A stretch of DNA of 64,000 nt from Amoebophrya sp. A120 (taxonomy: Eukaryota > Sar > Dinophyceae > Syndiniales > Amoebophryaceae), in NCBI GenBank assembly GCA_905178155.1, contig CAJINV010000001.1, positions 2,346,089-2,410,088 of the forward strand. Direction: 5' to 3'. Under the pieces are notes generated by a model that searched no databases, had not been told where the DNA came from, and saw only the letters and a list, made by a program, of their open reading frames with translations. Shown piece by piece: positions 34,306 to 44,972 of this stretch (position 1 is its first letter; each line of letters begins with the position of its first letter). The position numbers were made by a program, and so were the translations under genes.

Positions 34306-37300
34306 TTACTTCATCGAGCTCGTTCCCATGTTTTTTGGTTTTACTTTCGCGTCGTCCTCCAATTTCAGCTCTGTTTTGCTGTAGTAGTAGGGTGCCACTT
34401 CCGCGAGCCACTTCGCCTGCACCTCGAAACATTCCCTCATGTACTCCTTTTCCGTCTTCCACAATTCGTAGTAGCAGATCATCTTCGGCTTGAACTCCAA
34501 TATTGAGCTCGACGGGTGGATTTCGACGGAATGCGGGTTTTTCAAAGTCGTGTACGACCCGTTCTTGTTGAGTCGCGCGCAGTGCCAGAAGTAACCGGAA
34601 AGAAGTGACTTCCTGATTCCCTCGTCGTTTGCCGGGTTGCTGGTCACTTCAATGTCGACTTTTTCCAACAACTGCAATAATTGGTCTCTGATGTCTCTCG
34701 CTCGGTTTAATGGGCGGTATTGCAAATAATTCTCCACCGTCCACTGTTGACTGTAATTCGTGTCTTCCCACTGCTTGTAGATGTTCAAAAGCATGAACTG
34801 GTCGCCGCCGGGCCGGTGGAAATTCTTCTTCGCGTTATCTGCGTGCACCGCTTTTTCCTTCGGTCGGAAGAACAGGGAATCGCCCATGGAAAGAACCGAG
34901 CAAATCGTCACTACTTCGTCGACGACCAGGTACTTCTGTGCGGAAATCAACGCTTTCGCCATCATGGGCTCGAGTGGAAATTCCGCCATTCTCCGCCCGA
35001 GAGTCGTCAATTCCCCGTTCTGGTTCAAGGCCATTAACCCATACAGCTGCTCCAGTGATTTCACTAAGAAATCCGTCGGCGGCGGGTCCATGAAGTCGAA
35101 CCGCATGATGTCCTTCACGTTCAACGCGAGAAGTTGTAAAACCACGTTGCAAATGTTCGCGCGAAGGATTTCTGGGGTGTTGCTGTCGTCTAAATTCTGT
35201 TCAAACTCGTACTTCGTGAACAGGCGGAAACACTTTCCCGGCATCACACGACCGGCCCGACCGGCGCGCTGGTTTGCGGCGGCTTTGGAGACCGGGACGA
35301 CCTGGAGGCTGCTCATCCCGGTTTTCGGCTGGAAAGAAGACTGCTTGCAGAACCCAATATCAATCACATAGACAATGTTGTCAATTGTGATCGAAGTCTC
35401 CGCGATGTTCGTCGCTAACACGACTTTCCGTGCGCCTTCGGGTGTTTGGTCGAAGATTTTTGCTTGCAACTCGGTTGGGAGATTTGCGTAAATTTGGCAG
35501 GTGATCAACTCCGGCACTCGGTTTCCAAGCGTGGCCATCTTCTTCTGAATCAGCTCGTTCACCTCCTCAATGTCTTGCACACCGGTGAGAAAGACTAAAA
35601 CATCCCCCATGGGCTGCGTCAAGTGGATTTGCATCACAGTGTGTGCCGCCGCCATCTTGTAGTTCGCTTCGGGGCCTTTCGTGTAGTGGATGGAGACTGG
35701 AAATTTCCTCCCCGGGACGGAGAAAATCGGACAACCATCGAAGTAATTGGAAAACTTCTCCGCATCTAAAGTCGCGGAGGAGATGATCAACCGGAAATCT
35801 TGTCGGAACCGGATGATGTCCTTCGCTAGCCCGAACAATATGTCCGTCTGCAGTGTTCTCTCGTGCGCCTCGTCAATAATCAAGACTGCGTAAGTGGAAA
35901 GGTCCGGCTCGCGGAGGAAATCGCGCAACAGCATACCGTCCGTCATGTACTTGACAATAGTTTTATCGCTTGTGCAGTCCTCAAACCGAATCGTGTACCC
36001 GACCTCGTGCCCGAGCTTCACGCCCATCTCCTCCGCCACGCGCGCCGCGACGGACATCGCGGCGACCCTTCTTGGCTGTGTGCAGCCGATCTTCCCGAAC
36101 CCGCCAAAGCCCTCGTCCACTAAATACTGCGGCACTTGCGTGGTTTTCCCGGACCCCGTTTCCCCCTGCAGCACCAACACTGGATTCTCTTTCACCGCTT
36201 CTATCAACTGATCCCGCCACTGAAAAACGGGCAATTGCCGTCTGCCTTCCATCAACTTTGCTCTTTTCCGCTGCACTTCCGCCTTGGCCATCGCGACGCG
36301 CTCGTCCCGCGATCGGTCGTACTTGTTCAAATCCTGTCCCTCCGCATTTTTCATTGACGCCAACGCAGCAAACGTACTAGCAGTGGAACTTGCGTCGTCC
36401 TTGGATTTGTAGTTCCCGCCGTGGGTTTCGAGCATTTCAAACTCCACTTGATTCTCCATGATCAGATCATACCCCGCTTTTTCCTCTTCGTTCATTCCCT
36501 TCTTGAACGTCCCCATCGCGCGTTTTATCATGTCCTGCTCGAACTTCTCTTGTTCGGTCCGCCCGGTCCCGTCGAAACCGCCCTCCGCGTCCCGGCCGCC
36601 CTTGTAGGCCCCGGGGCCCTGATTCAACATCCCCAGCCGAGACGCAGCAGATTCGCCATCCTTGTTATCGGGGAGTGCGTACCCGTCGTAGGCTAAGCCC
36701 TGTTCCCTCTTCTTTTTGTGCTCGACCGCCTTCTCGTACATCTCCTCCTGCAGTTTCATCTTCAACACCTCCGCCTCCGTGAGATTTTCGTGCTGCATCA
36801 ATTCCTTCTGGGCGGTGATCAACCGTTTCTGGAGTTCCAACTGTTGCCCCTCCCGCTCGGATAAGTACTTGTATCTCGTTTCCTTTTTGTGCATTTCAAT
36901 CGCCAGTCTCCTTTCGTCCTCGTTCCGGAACGTTATGTTGCCCATGGAGCTGATCTTTTCCTGCTTCTCCTTCTTCTTTTTCTCTCCCTTCAATCTCGAG
37001 TTCAAGTCCGCGAGCTCCTGTGCGTCCGCCTCCGCGTCGATCTTGTGGTCCACTTCGGTGACCATTTTTGGCCTTTTGCTACCCGGAGGGGTATCTAGTT
37101 CTCGTGGTGACTTTTTATTGTTGTCTAGTATCCCGAGTGGATCATCATCGTTGTTCTTATCCAGCGGGCTCTTATCCAGCGCCTCGTCTGCCATGCGCTC
37201 CAGTTCTTCTTTGCGTGATCTTTTTGCCTTTGGCGGATACTTTGCGGGGTTGAGCACGATGTCCATCAACTGCGTGTAGAACCGCTTGTCCAGGCCCTGG

Positions 37301-37458
37301 ATGTCCTGCCCCTGCCGGAGAACCCGTTCCAATTCCTGCGCGGACTTGCATTTCGAAGCCGTGTCGTAAAACATTTCCACGATACCCGGGGTGCTCATGT
37401 CCAGCGCCTTGAAGACCGCGTCTTCGACGTGCGTAAGCAGGTGGGCGCGGTTCGCCAT
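34306..37458 (-). CDS. DHX16: DEAH-box spliceosomal helicase Prp2/DHX16
   Basis: 1,050-aa RNA helicase that activates the assembled spliceosome by ATP hydrolysis before the first splicing step. Motifs: GETGSGKTTQ (about 433), TQPRRVAAMS, DEAH in LIIDEAHERTLQ (about 529), SSATLDAEKF (about 563), NIAETSITIDNIVYVID, and QRAGRAGRVMPG (about 733). Winged-helix, ratchet and OB-fold regions follow, including SLLSGYFWHCARL and ELKLEDDAKVK. The N-terminal 420 residues (NITFRNEDERRLAIEMHKKE and similar) match the Prp2 subfamily rather than Prp22 or Prp43; DHX8/Prp22 would carry an S1 domain, absent here. It is intronless although neighbours carry many introners. It is pertinent to this window because so many introns are non-canonical. 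Confidence 0.93.
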   Translation of the reverse strand: MANRAHLLTHVEDAVFKALDMSTPGIVEMFYDTASKCKSAQELERVLRQGQDIQGLDKRFYTQLMDIVLNPAKYPPKAKRSRKEELERMADEALDKSPLDKNNDDDPLGILDNNKKSPRELDTPPGSKRPKMVTEVDHKIDAEADAQELADLNSRLKGEKKKKEKQEKISSMGNITFRNEDERRLAIEMHKKETRYKYLSEREGQQLELQKRLITAQKELMQHENLTEAEVLKMKLQEEMYEKAVEHKKKREQGLAYDGYALPDNKDGESAASRLGMLNQGPGAYKGGRDAEGGFDGTGRTEQEKFEQDMIKRAMGTFKKGMNEEEKAGYDLIMENQVEFEMLETHGGNYKSKDDASSTASTFAALASMKNAEGQDLNKYDRSRDERVAMAKAEVQRKRAKLMEGRRQLPVFQWRDQLIEAVKENPVLVLQGETGSGKTTQVPQYLVDEGFGGFGKIGCTQPRRVAAMSVAARVAEEMGVKLGHEVGYTIRFEDCTSDKTIVKYMTDGMLLRDFLREPDLSTYAVLIIDEAHERTLQTDILFGLAKDIIRFRQDFRLIISSATLDAEKFSNYFDGCPIFSVPGRKFPVSIHYTKGPEANYKMAAAHTVMQIHLTQPMGDVLVFLTGVQDIEEVNELIQKKMATLGNRVPELITCQIYANLPTELQAKIFDQTPEGARKVVLATNIAETSITIDNIVYVIDIGFCKQSSFQPKTGMSSLQVVPVSKAAANQRAGRAGRVMPGKCFRLFTKYEFEQNLDDSNTPEILRANICNVVLQLLALNVKDIMRFDFMDPPPTDFLVKSLEQLYGLMALNQNGELTTLGRRMAEFPLEPMMAKALISAQKYLVVDEVVTICSVLSMGDSLFFRPKEKAVHADNAKKNFHRPGGDQFMLLNIYKQWEDTNYSQQWTVENYLQYRPLNRARDIRDQLLQLLEKVDIEVTSNPANDEGIRKSLLSGYFWHCARLNKNGSYTTLKNPHSVEIHPSSSILEFKPKMICYYELWKTEKEYMRECFEVQAKWLAEVAPYYYSKTELKLEDDAKVKPKNMGTSSMK

Positions 37459-37936
37459 TTTGATCTAGGGGGTTTCTGAACTATGAAAATAAGTGGTGAA
37501 ATAATCAGCGGGGATAGGGTAGTTTGTTTCGAGGTCGCTACGGGAATCGGAGTCAGTAAAATGGGTCCATTTGTGGGTAGAGAAGTTCCAACACGAAGAG
37601 CTAGTGCTTGTAAAAATGTGTGCCTGAAGGGATAAAATGAGAGGGAAGATGAAAAGATTGCTTCGATCACGATAGATCTTGTCCAGAAACTGCGTGAGAA
37701 GGCTGGCGATCGGGGGAATTTGTTCACCTCTTCATGATCCGCTTTGCTTTTCGGTTTATGATCACATCATTTTGTTTCTGATGATCCCTAACACAGATTC
37801 TCTTGGTCCAGCTGAACACGCCGCCTTCCGGGAGCGAAAACTCGTGATTTCAATGCTCCTGATCATTATCGTTGAGATCAAGCAATTAGATTTTCCTTGA
37901 TTTTTCTATCGCGTCGCACATCTTTCTCTGTCATCT
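37459..37936. other. Intergenic, no gene seen
   Basis: 478-bp spacer between the E3-E2 gene's stop and the DHX16 start. Nothing recognised. Confidence 0.6.
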
Positions 37937-40373
37937 TCAAGACTTCATATTTCCATACGTCCCCTTGTGAGCTCGATCTACATTCACTGCGGCTTCGTGC
38001 GCTAATTCTCTGTTCTCGTACCTTGTGTTCGGATACAGTGTTCCACTGCCACAATTGACCATCATCGCCCGGATGGAAAACGCCAATTGCTCGAGAGAAA
38101 TCACCGGCGACCAACCGTCCGCGGACAGTAGCTCCATGCACAAAGCGCCGTGATTCTGTACCCAGAAGGACCCGAGGGACGCGGTAGGTGTAACCAGCCG
38201 CACCTTCGGGGCGTCCATAGGGTAGTGATCGGAAAACATCAGTTCGAAAACGAGCCTTTCTATTCTCCCCGCTTTCGCCTGCTTTCCCAAAGCTGAGTCG
38301 TCCGGTAACTTTTCGCTCAAAAAGTGCATCTGGAGAAAGCGAGAGTTGTGCGGCGTCGCGTCTAGTAAGCCGCTTTCTGGTCGTGGCAAAGTAGAGGACG
38401 AAGACGATGAAGATGAAAGCCCTTCGCCGATTTTAAACTCGAACCCCTCGGTTTTCAGCCTGTCGCTGTTCGCTGCGAGATTCGTGAACTCGGCTTTGAC
38501 CCGTTTGAAAACCCGCGGGGGCAGCGGTTTTGGTTCGCTAGTCTTTTGCAGGTTGAAAGCCTGAGCGACGGAATCGGCCATGTTGCTCATCGACTCCCCA
38601 ATCGCGCTGGACGTAGCTGGTGAAGCAGGGGGAGGATTTGCATTTACTGCTGTTGTACTAGCGGTAGGAATTCGTTCATTCCCCTGCGCCACTGCACTAC
38701 CACCCATCTCCGTCATCTCCACCTGATTATTTGTATTTCCTGCTTGCTGCGCTCCTCCAACATTCCCAGAAGACGCTGCCCGCTTGGCCTGCTCCACCCG
38801 CCTTCTGACGAGCGGATTATGCTGCGCGACGTCACCATCCGCGTATTTCTCCCGCCCAATCCACGGCATCCAGGTCGTGCTTTCGGACGCTTCCACGGGC
38901 CGGGCCAGAATTTCCTCCGCGAGCTTTTTGTTTTCGGCCTGCACCTCCGGACTTGGTTCCAGCATTTCTTGCGGTCCTTGCTCGATCGTCGGACGGCCGT
39001 CTAACCGGATGCAGTTGGCGATATCTCCGCGGCACAAGGGGCACCGGACCGCCGTCTGCCCGTTTTGCGTGGTCAGCATCCGGAGCTGCAAAGTCGTTGC
39101 GCAGTCGGAACACAGACACAAGTGCTTGCACGGCATCACGAAGGTGTCCACCGGGGCGGAGTAGCAAATAACGCAGTCCTTATCCTCCGCGTCCCCCCCG
39201 AACAGATCTTGCACGTGAAAAACTTGCTGCTTTGGGCCGACCAGGAATTTTTCCACCACTTGCGGGGTGAACAGCCGCTGGTGAATGCCGAAAAAGTACA
39301 TCAGCGTGCCTTCGGGCGGAAGCTTATCCCCGGGGGCCTCGGACTCCGCCCAAGTAGAAGTACTGCTGCCAAAAGCTGTTGTACTCAAAGGGGCAGTCGA
39401 GCTGCTACTCGAGGACCCGCCGGCGGTGTTGTTACTACTTGTTCCACCGCGCTGCCGCAAGGTACTACCGGAAGAGCTGGTAGACGTCGTGCTTCCCGGA
39501 AGAAACGAATTGTCGCCCGATCCCGATCTCCTCCGCCTTGACCGCAATTCCAGTGCTAGGGGCCATCGCATCTTCTGCTGGTCCGGCACGAACAAGTTCG
39601 CGGGCCACTGGTGCAACTTCAAATAGTCTCGTGCGCCGTTGACGCTGAATTCGAGAGTTTCGACCATAAATTCCTCCCCCGCAGTGGGGTTCTTGGTTTG
39701 CTTGTTACCCGAAGATGCTGCTGAAGACCCTAGCACCCCCCGGCTGTGCGGGTTGAAGGTCAGTGGCCGCAGTTTTATCGCTTCCAGCGCGTACCCTGTG
39801 TGGCCGTCCTTCACCAATATCGGCCACTCGGAGCTCACGTCAGACAGCTTCGGCAAAACAAACAGCGTCGCCTCGCAATCGTCGCTGATCGTCATGCGGT
39901 CCGTTTTGTTCGGGGATCGCCCGATTTTACAGACGAAACGGAAATCAGAGTCGGTCTCCTTCCGAAATTCCTGTTCGAGCAGCACAAAGGGCGGCCTGTA
40001 CCCCTCCGCGCGGTTCTGTGCCTCCCTTTGCACCGCTTCGGTTTCAAAAGCGGTACCGCCTTCCAGCGTCCCGTCCTATCAGAGTGCACAACTCCCCCTC
40101 CCCCTCATTTATGTAGCAAGAACGGCAATACAAGCGTCAGCAAGAGTGCCGGTTTTGCATGACAAATTTGCAGAGGATTGTAGTACTGTTTGGGCTTCCG
40201 GAGTCTGTCATGCAAACAGTGCCAAGGGGCACAGCCTCGCCTGGATTTGGTGTTTTGCATGACAAATGAGGGGGAGGGGGAGTTGTGCACTTTCATACTT
40301 CCTCTGTCAGCTTCACGACACGCTGCTTCGGCAGCGGAGTGTTGTCGGAAGGCTGGCTCGTTTCGTTACCCAT
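37937..40373 (-). CDS. RING E3 (MGRN1/RNF157-like) fused to a UBE2Q-like E2 domain
   Basis: Two exons (40373-40298 and 40076-37937) give 736 aa. Residues about 40-290 match the domain that precedes the RING in MGRN1/RNF157/LOG2 ligases (GYALEAIKLRPLTFNP, GTLMYFFGIHQRLF). The RING, about 320-375, has CVIC, CKHLCLCSDC and CPLCRG ligands. A low-complexity linker is followed by a UBC-fold region (about 550-730): FELMFSDHYPMDAPKVRLVT, then NHGALCMELLSADGWSP with a candidate catalytic Cys at about 669, then a closing helix. The pattern GxxCMELLxxxGWSP is that of UBE2Q E2s. Both E2 and E3 activities may thus lie in one chain. The start MGNETSQPSD could be N-myristoylated (Gly2), as in MGRN1-type ligases. 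Confidence 0.82.
40077..40297 (-). mobile_element. Family D introner in the E3-E2 gene
   Basis: 221 bp, TATCAGAGTGCACAACTCCC to GTGCACTTTCATA, flanked by CGTCC (40072-40076) and CTTCC (40298-40302). A GT-AG intron is possible here and keeps the frame with one extra codon. Confidence 0.9.
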
Positions 40374-41337
40374 GGCGTCGTGGAAAGTTATTCGCAAATA
40401 TTTTAATTGTTTTTCCAAGTAGGTACGAGGTAACTTAAGCCTTCAACTGATGGGGTCACACTAAACACGTAAAAGTGGAGCTCCTAATTGCATTTTTTGG
40501 TAAAGCTACTTGATGAAGATCAAGATGTCGCTGGGGCTAGGTGTCATAGAAACCGACTTGCTCCAGCTCAAGGACAATTCATTGTGTACATCTGCGGGAG
40601 GACCTGCAAAGCATTCTGTAAAAATCTTTTGCGACCGTAAACGATGAACGAATGTTTTCGAAGGCCCAGTCTGCACTGCTTGCAAAATCTACTTCAGATC
40701 TATTTTACACTGCAGCCCCACTGCCCAGAATTTGGTCTCTCGTAGAAGAAAATCCGCGGTTACCAGAGAAGAAATCGCGCGGAGAAAAGGACGAACAAAA
40801 GAACGACCGAACATAATGTACGAGAGTGCAGTTGTTCGGAAAAAACACTATTGTGTCGGTGATTATGCACGTTTCGAGGATGAAAAATAAGTATTGACTT
40901 TTTTCGCGGTAGCATAGGTTCTTCGAAAAGCGGGATTTTTGTCGTTGTCGCTTCGCCATCAAGGAAAGTGATAGGCCTGAAGATGCAAAAGCAGTCGCCC
41001 AGCGACCACCAGACGAAGTTTGATGCCTTCGTGCCTTTGGTACCACAACTGTAGCTGTGACAATTCGAGAAAGTAGGTAGAGGGTTTTTTTCAGGTAATG
41101 GTGCTCGCTGGTTTTTGATCTAACTCGTCAGTGTTAGCTGCTGTACGAGATACAGTTTCTTTACATATTTCCAATTCGCTAAAATCTACTTTTCAAAAAA
41201 GCAGAAAAAAAACCTTCCACTTAGTACCGCTGTAATTTTCCGTACAAGAATCACACTCGCATGCCGTCGCCTCCAGCTTTACGAGATACAGATGATCTAG
41301 CTTGTCGTTGTAATACAGTAAGTAAGTACTTTTATCA
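40374..41337. other. Intergenic, no gene seen
   Basis: Spacer between the sirtuin stop codon and the E3-E2 start. AT-rich, with no introner ends or RNA gene. Confidence 0.55.
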
Positions 41338-44300
41338 CTACTTCTCTCCCTCCTCCTCCGTGCCCGCCTTGTCGTGCATTTCGGTGACTTTTCTCAAAGC
41401 CTCGACTTCTTCCGTGATCCACGGTAGGACCCGTGCGCTGGGCTCCCGAATGGCCAAGTCCGTATCAAATGTAAAAATGTCTGGGTCTGGAAGAGGAGAA
41501 GTTTGCCATGCACATTTTCCATGATCCATGATGTCTGTGATGTATACCATAGCATCACAGATTTTTTGAGCGCCTATCGATGCGCATCCTGCATGACAAA
41601 TGCCCTCTCCACGTAGCCAAATTTGACTCCTCTTGCTACTGATGCAATACAGATTTTTTTAGCATCCAAATGCAGCATCACAAGTTTGGCTCTTCCAGAC
41701 CCAGACATATTTGCAATCCATAGTCCGCAACTTTCGACAGAAGGGTCGGATTTGGATTCAGCTCCACCACCTTCGCGCCGTTGTGCGCTTTCGCTAGCAA
41801 TGGCATCTGCCGTGCCGGATCCACCTTGCCCGTGGTTCCCACCATCAAAACGACGTCAGACTCCCGGGCCGTGCGGATGGCCGCCTTGAGGGTCTTCCGC
41901 TCCAGCGCCTCCCCGAAATAGATCCCGTCGGGCTTCAAAACGCCGACAGGAATGTTTGGGTTTTTTTTACTCTGCTTGTTGGGAGAAGAAGCTGCTGTTG
42001 GTGTTACAGCGTCGGGCTGCTCTGAAACGATATCCACTAAATTGACGGATTTTTCTTTCTCTTCCAACATCTTTTCATCCTTATCGTCCACTACACAAGT
42101 ACTGATTATATCCGACTTGTTACTGTCGACGCTCGCCGCCTTAAAAATGATTTTCTGTTCGACCGCAGCCCGCTCGTAGTACTTGTCGCCCGTTTGTCCG
42201 GTGCAGTGCCCACAGAGTGGCACTTCCGCTAGTCTCGGGCCGTTCTTCAAGTTGAACTGCGATAGGGTCGTGGAAGAGGAAGATGTCGAGGAGGAAGAGG
42301 ATTTTGATCCACTGCCAGACGAGCTGCTGGAAATTAACCCTAGTTTCTCTAATTCCGTTTTCAAACTGCCCTCCCCGTCAGAACTTACGTCGGAACTGCT
42401 GGATTCAGATCCTGACTTACTTTTTTCAACCTTCTCGTCGCCCTTCTTTTCGACTGCGGCGACTCCGCCATTTTTTTTCAGTTCTTCTCTCTTCTTCTTC
42501 AGCTCCTGCTTCTTTTTCTTCAGTTTCTCCCGGACCGACTTCTTTGTTTTCGCGCGACACTTGATTGCGTAAGTCATCAAGCACTTTTTCGCCAATTCCG
42601 AGAGCTCCGCGTCGGCGTGCAGACGATCGAAGTCCCCCGCTTTGGACCGGTCCGCCTTCTTCCGGATCTTCTTTCCTTTACGCAACTTTTCCCCGAACAT
42701 GCCACTCGCCGCACTGCTGTCGCTGCTGACGGATTTGCTCCGACTCTTTTTACCGTCGGAAGATGTCGTTGATACCCTTGGTGCAGCATTAGTACCTGCC
42801 GCGTTAGCACCGGCAACCGAAGTAGCAGGGGACTTCTTCGGACTCTTCTTCGTCTCTGCTACTGCAGCTTGGGGCAACGTGGGGCCGACGATTGCAGCCT
42901 CACCAGTTCCAGTCGTCCCATTTGAAGTAGATGCTGGCACTACCGCAACTGCGCCGACAGTTGTAATTGGCTTTTTTTCCTGTTCCGCAGCGACGTCCTT
43001 CAGAAAGTCCTGCATGTTGTTGTTCAACTTGAAAGTCCCGTCGGGGCACAAAGACCCCCGTTCCTGCATCGTCCTGACCACTTCGCTCATGTCGGTCGTC
43101 TTCTTACACCGCAGACAAATCGCCCGCACTTCCGAGCCGTGCACCTCTACAACCGTTTCACTACCTGCCTCCTGGTGCAACCCGTCCACGTTCTGCGTCA
43201 CGATGCGGAACTTCATATTGGCCAGGGCCTCGTGCGCCGGGTTGGGGTGCACCTGGGCGAGGAGTTTGAAAAACTCAAACTCGAACGCCCACACCTTTCG
43301 TGGGTCCAGCGCAAACCCCTTGATCGACGAAACTTCCTCCGGGTCGTAGAAGGACCACAAGCCGCCCGGGTCGCGGTACGTGGGAACGCCAGATTCTGCA
43401 GAAATCCCCGCGCCCGTAAATGCCATGCGCCGGGAAACCTCCTGCTGCGCAATCCAACGCGCCGCCTGTCGGGCGGGACCCTGCGGTGGAATTTTAGGAC
43501 GAAGTGGAAATTTGCATCCAACTGAGCATTCAAAATGCATAACAATCTGTTCTACTTTCATGTAAATCAAACTCAAGCGAATCGAAGCACCAACAACGCA
43601 AAGCATATTTCAGCAGTACCTGTCCCGGATACAGTCCTCTTTCCAGGGCGTTACACAGCACCATAGGCCGTTCGTTCTTCCGTCCCTTGCGCATCAGCAC
43701 CGTCTTGGAATAGCAACTTTCCACACAGCCATCCGGGTAAAATACCGTGCCGGTCGCCCGCGCGACGCCCACCCAATCCTTCTGCGTATTGTCGTCCGCC
43801 TTCGGCCATGCGGACTCCGGTCCGATGAACACGTTATTCCCGAAAATTGTCGCCTGCGCACAGTCCTGTTTCCCCTTGCCGCAGTCCGCCTCGGAGGCAA
43901 CGAAGACCGCGACCTGCATCGGCCTCGCGCGTAGCGGAGAATCAAACTGTTCAGAGTTCGTGGTGACAACGCTGCTTCGCTCGCTCTTTACTGTGGTGGT
44001 TCCATTTTGGTGCACCAGCTCTGCCCTTGGCGACTTCTCATCCACGTCGGAATTTAACCTGCGCACCTTCGGATTCAAAATGCCCCCGTCCTCCCCCGTG
44101 GCAAGCGTTTTGGTCCCCAACTTATTTTCCTCTTCATTAACCAAGATCTCTTCCAGCGGGTAGAAGACCACAAATGCGTTCTCCGGGGACAACGTGGGAA
44201 TGAAATGCATCCCCTCGGACTGAAACGCCGCCGCTATCGTGGACGCGTCCTGCTGCGGCAGTCGCGGGTCGCAGTAAAAGTAGATCGGGAATCTCCTTGC

Positions 44301-44972
44301 GAGCAGAACCATGTCAGCTCGCTTCAGCAACTTATGATCGTTTCCGTTCGCGACCCTCCCGAAGGTCAGGTTCTCGATCTTCTCTCGCGCCTTGAGCGTG
44401 TGGTTCGGCAAGATTTTTCCCCCGGCGGGTGGGAGGTTGGACTCGCTCTCGTCGGAGCTGGAGGTGTCGACCCCACCGAGTTGGATCAGCAGAGCTCGTT
44501 TCTTCTTGCCGTTCGCGCGCTCCAGCATCCGCTTTCGTCGCTCGCGGATTTCCTTCCTCTTTTGCTTCTCCATGAGCTGCTTTTCCAGCGCCGCGGGCTC
44601 CAGCTTCGCCTGTTTCAACGTGTTCACAATCTCTTCCCCGCCCCGGTACCACAGGTCGATCAGAAACGTCCGCAAAATGCTGTCCCAGATTCCGCCCGTG
44701 GGTGCGAGGATACAGTGGAGGAGCGCGTCCACGGAGCCGAAGACCGTACAGGCCTGGGCTTTCAGTGACCTGTCTTTGTACAAGTCGGGGAGGAGCGTTT
44801 CTTCTAAAAATGCTTCGTCTTGACGGAACCTGCTGTCTTCGATCATGTTCAGGACCGGAACCCGGCGGGCCATCGCGCCCGCCTTCTGGCGCTTCATCAA
44901 GGCTGCTTTCTCCTTTTTCTTCTTCAACAACGCCAGATTAGCGGCGGCCTGTGCCGTGCCGGGGGTTGCCAT
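41338..44972 (-). CDS. Sirtuin with long N-terminal extension and split zinc module
   Basis: Exons 44972-43620, 43480-41723 and 41462-41338 give 1,076 aa. The sirtuin core starts at about residue 452 with FTGAGISAESGVPTYRDPGG, TQNVDGLHQEAG and VVEVHGS (catalytic His), an NAD-dependent deacylase signature. The first zinc pair (CLRCKK, about 576) is separated from the second (CGHC, about 876) by about 300 low-complexity residues. Core then resumes with VVLMVGTTGKVDPARQMPLL and VVELNPNPT. The first 450 residues (MARRVPVLNMIEDSRFRQDE and on) are not a family I recognise. They join the core in frame through a GT-AG intron (43481-43619). That fusion rests on the splice and needs transcript support. 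The SIRT5-type Tyr/Arg acyl pocket is not evident. Confidence 0.78.
41463..41722 (-). mobile_element. Family A introner in the sirtuin gene
   Basis: 260 bp, TATCAAATGTAAAAATG to TTTGCAATCCATA, flanked by GTCCG (41458-41462 and 41723-41727). Removal gives LLSKVADLAIREPSARVL, normal sirtuin sequence. Confidence 0.93.

Noticed and set aside
43530..43640. Sirtuin and its upstream exon as two separate genes
   Set aside because: A GT-AG intron joins them in phase and the total divides by three; kept as one gene with stated doubt.
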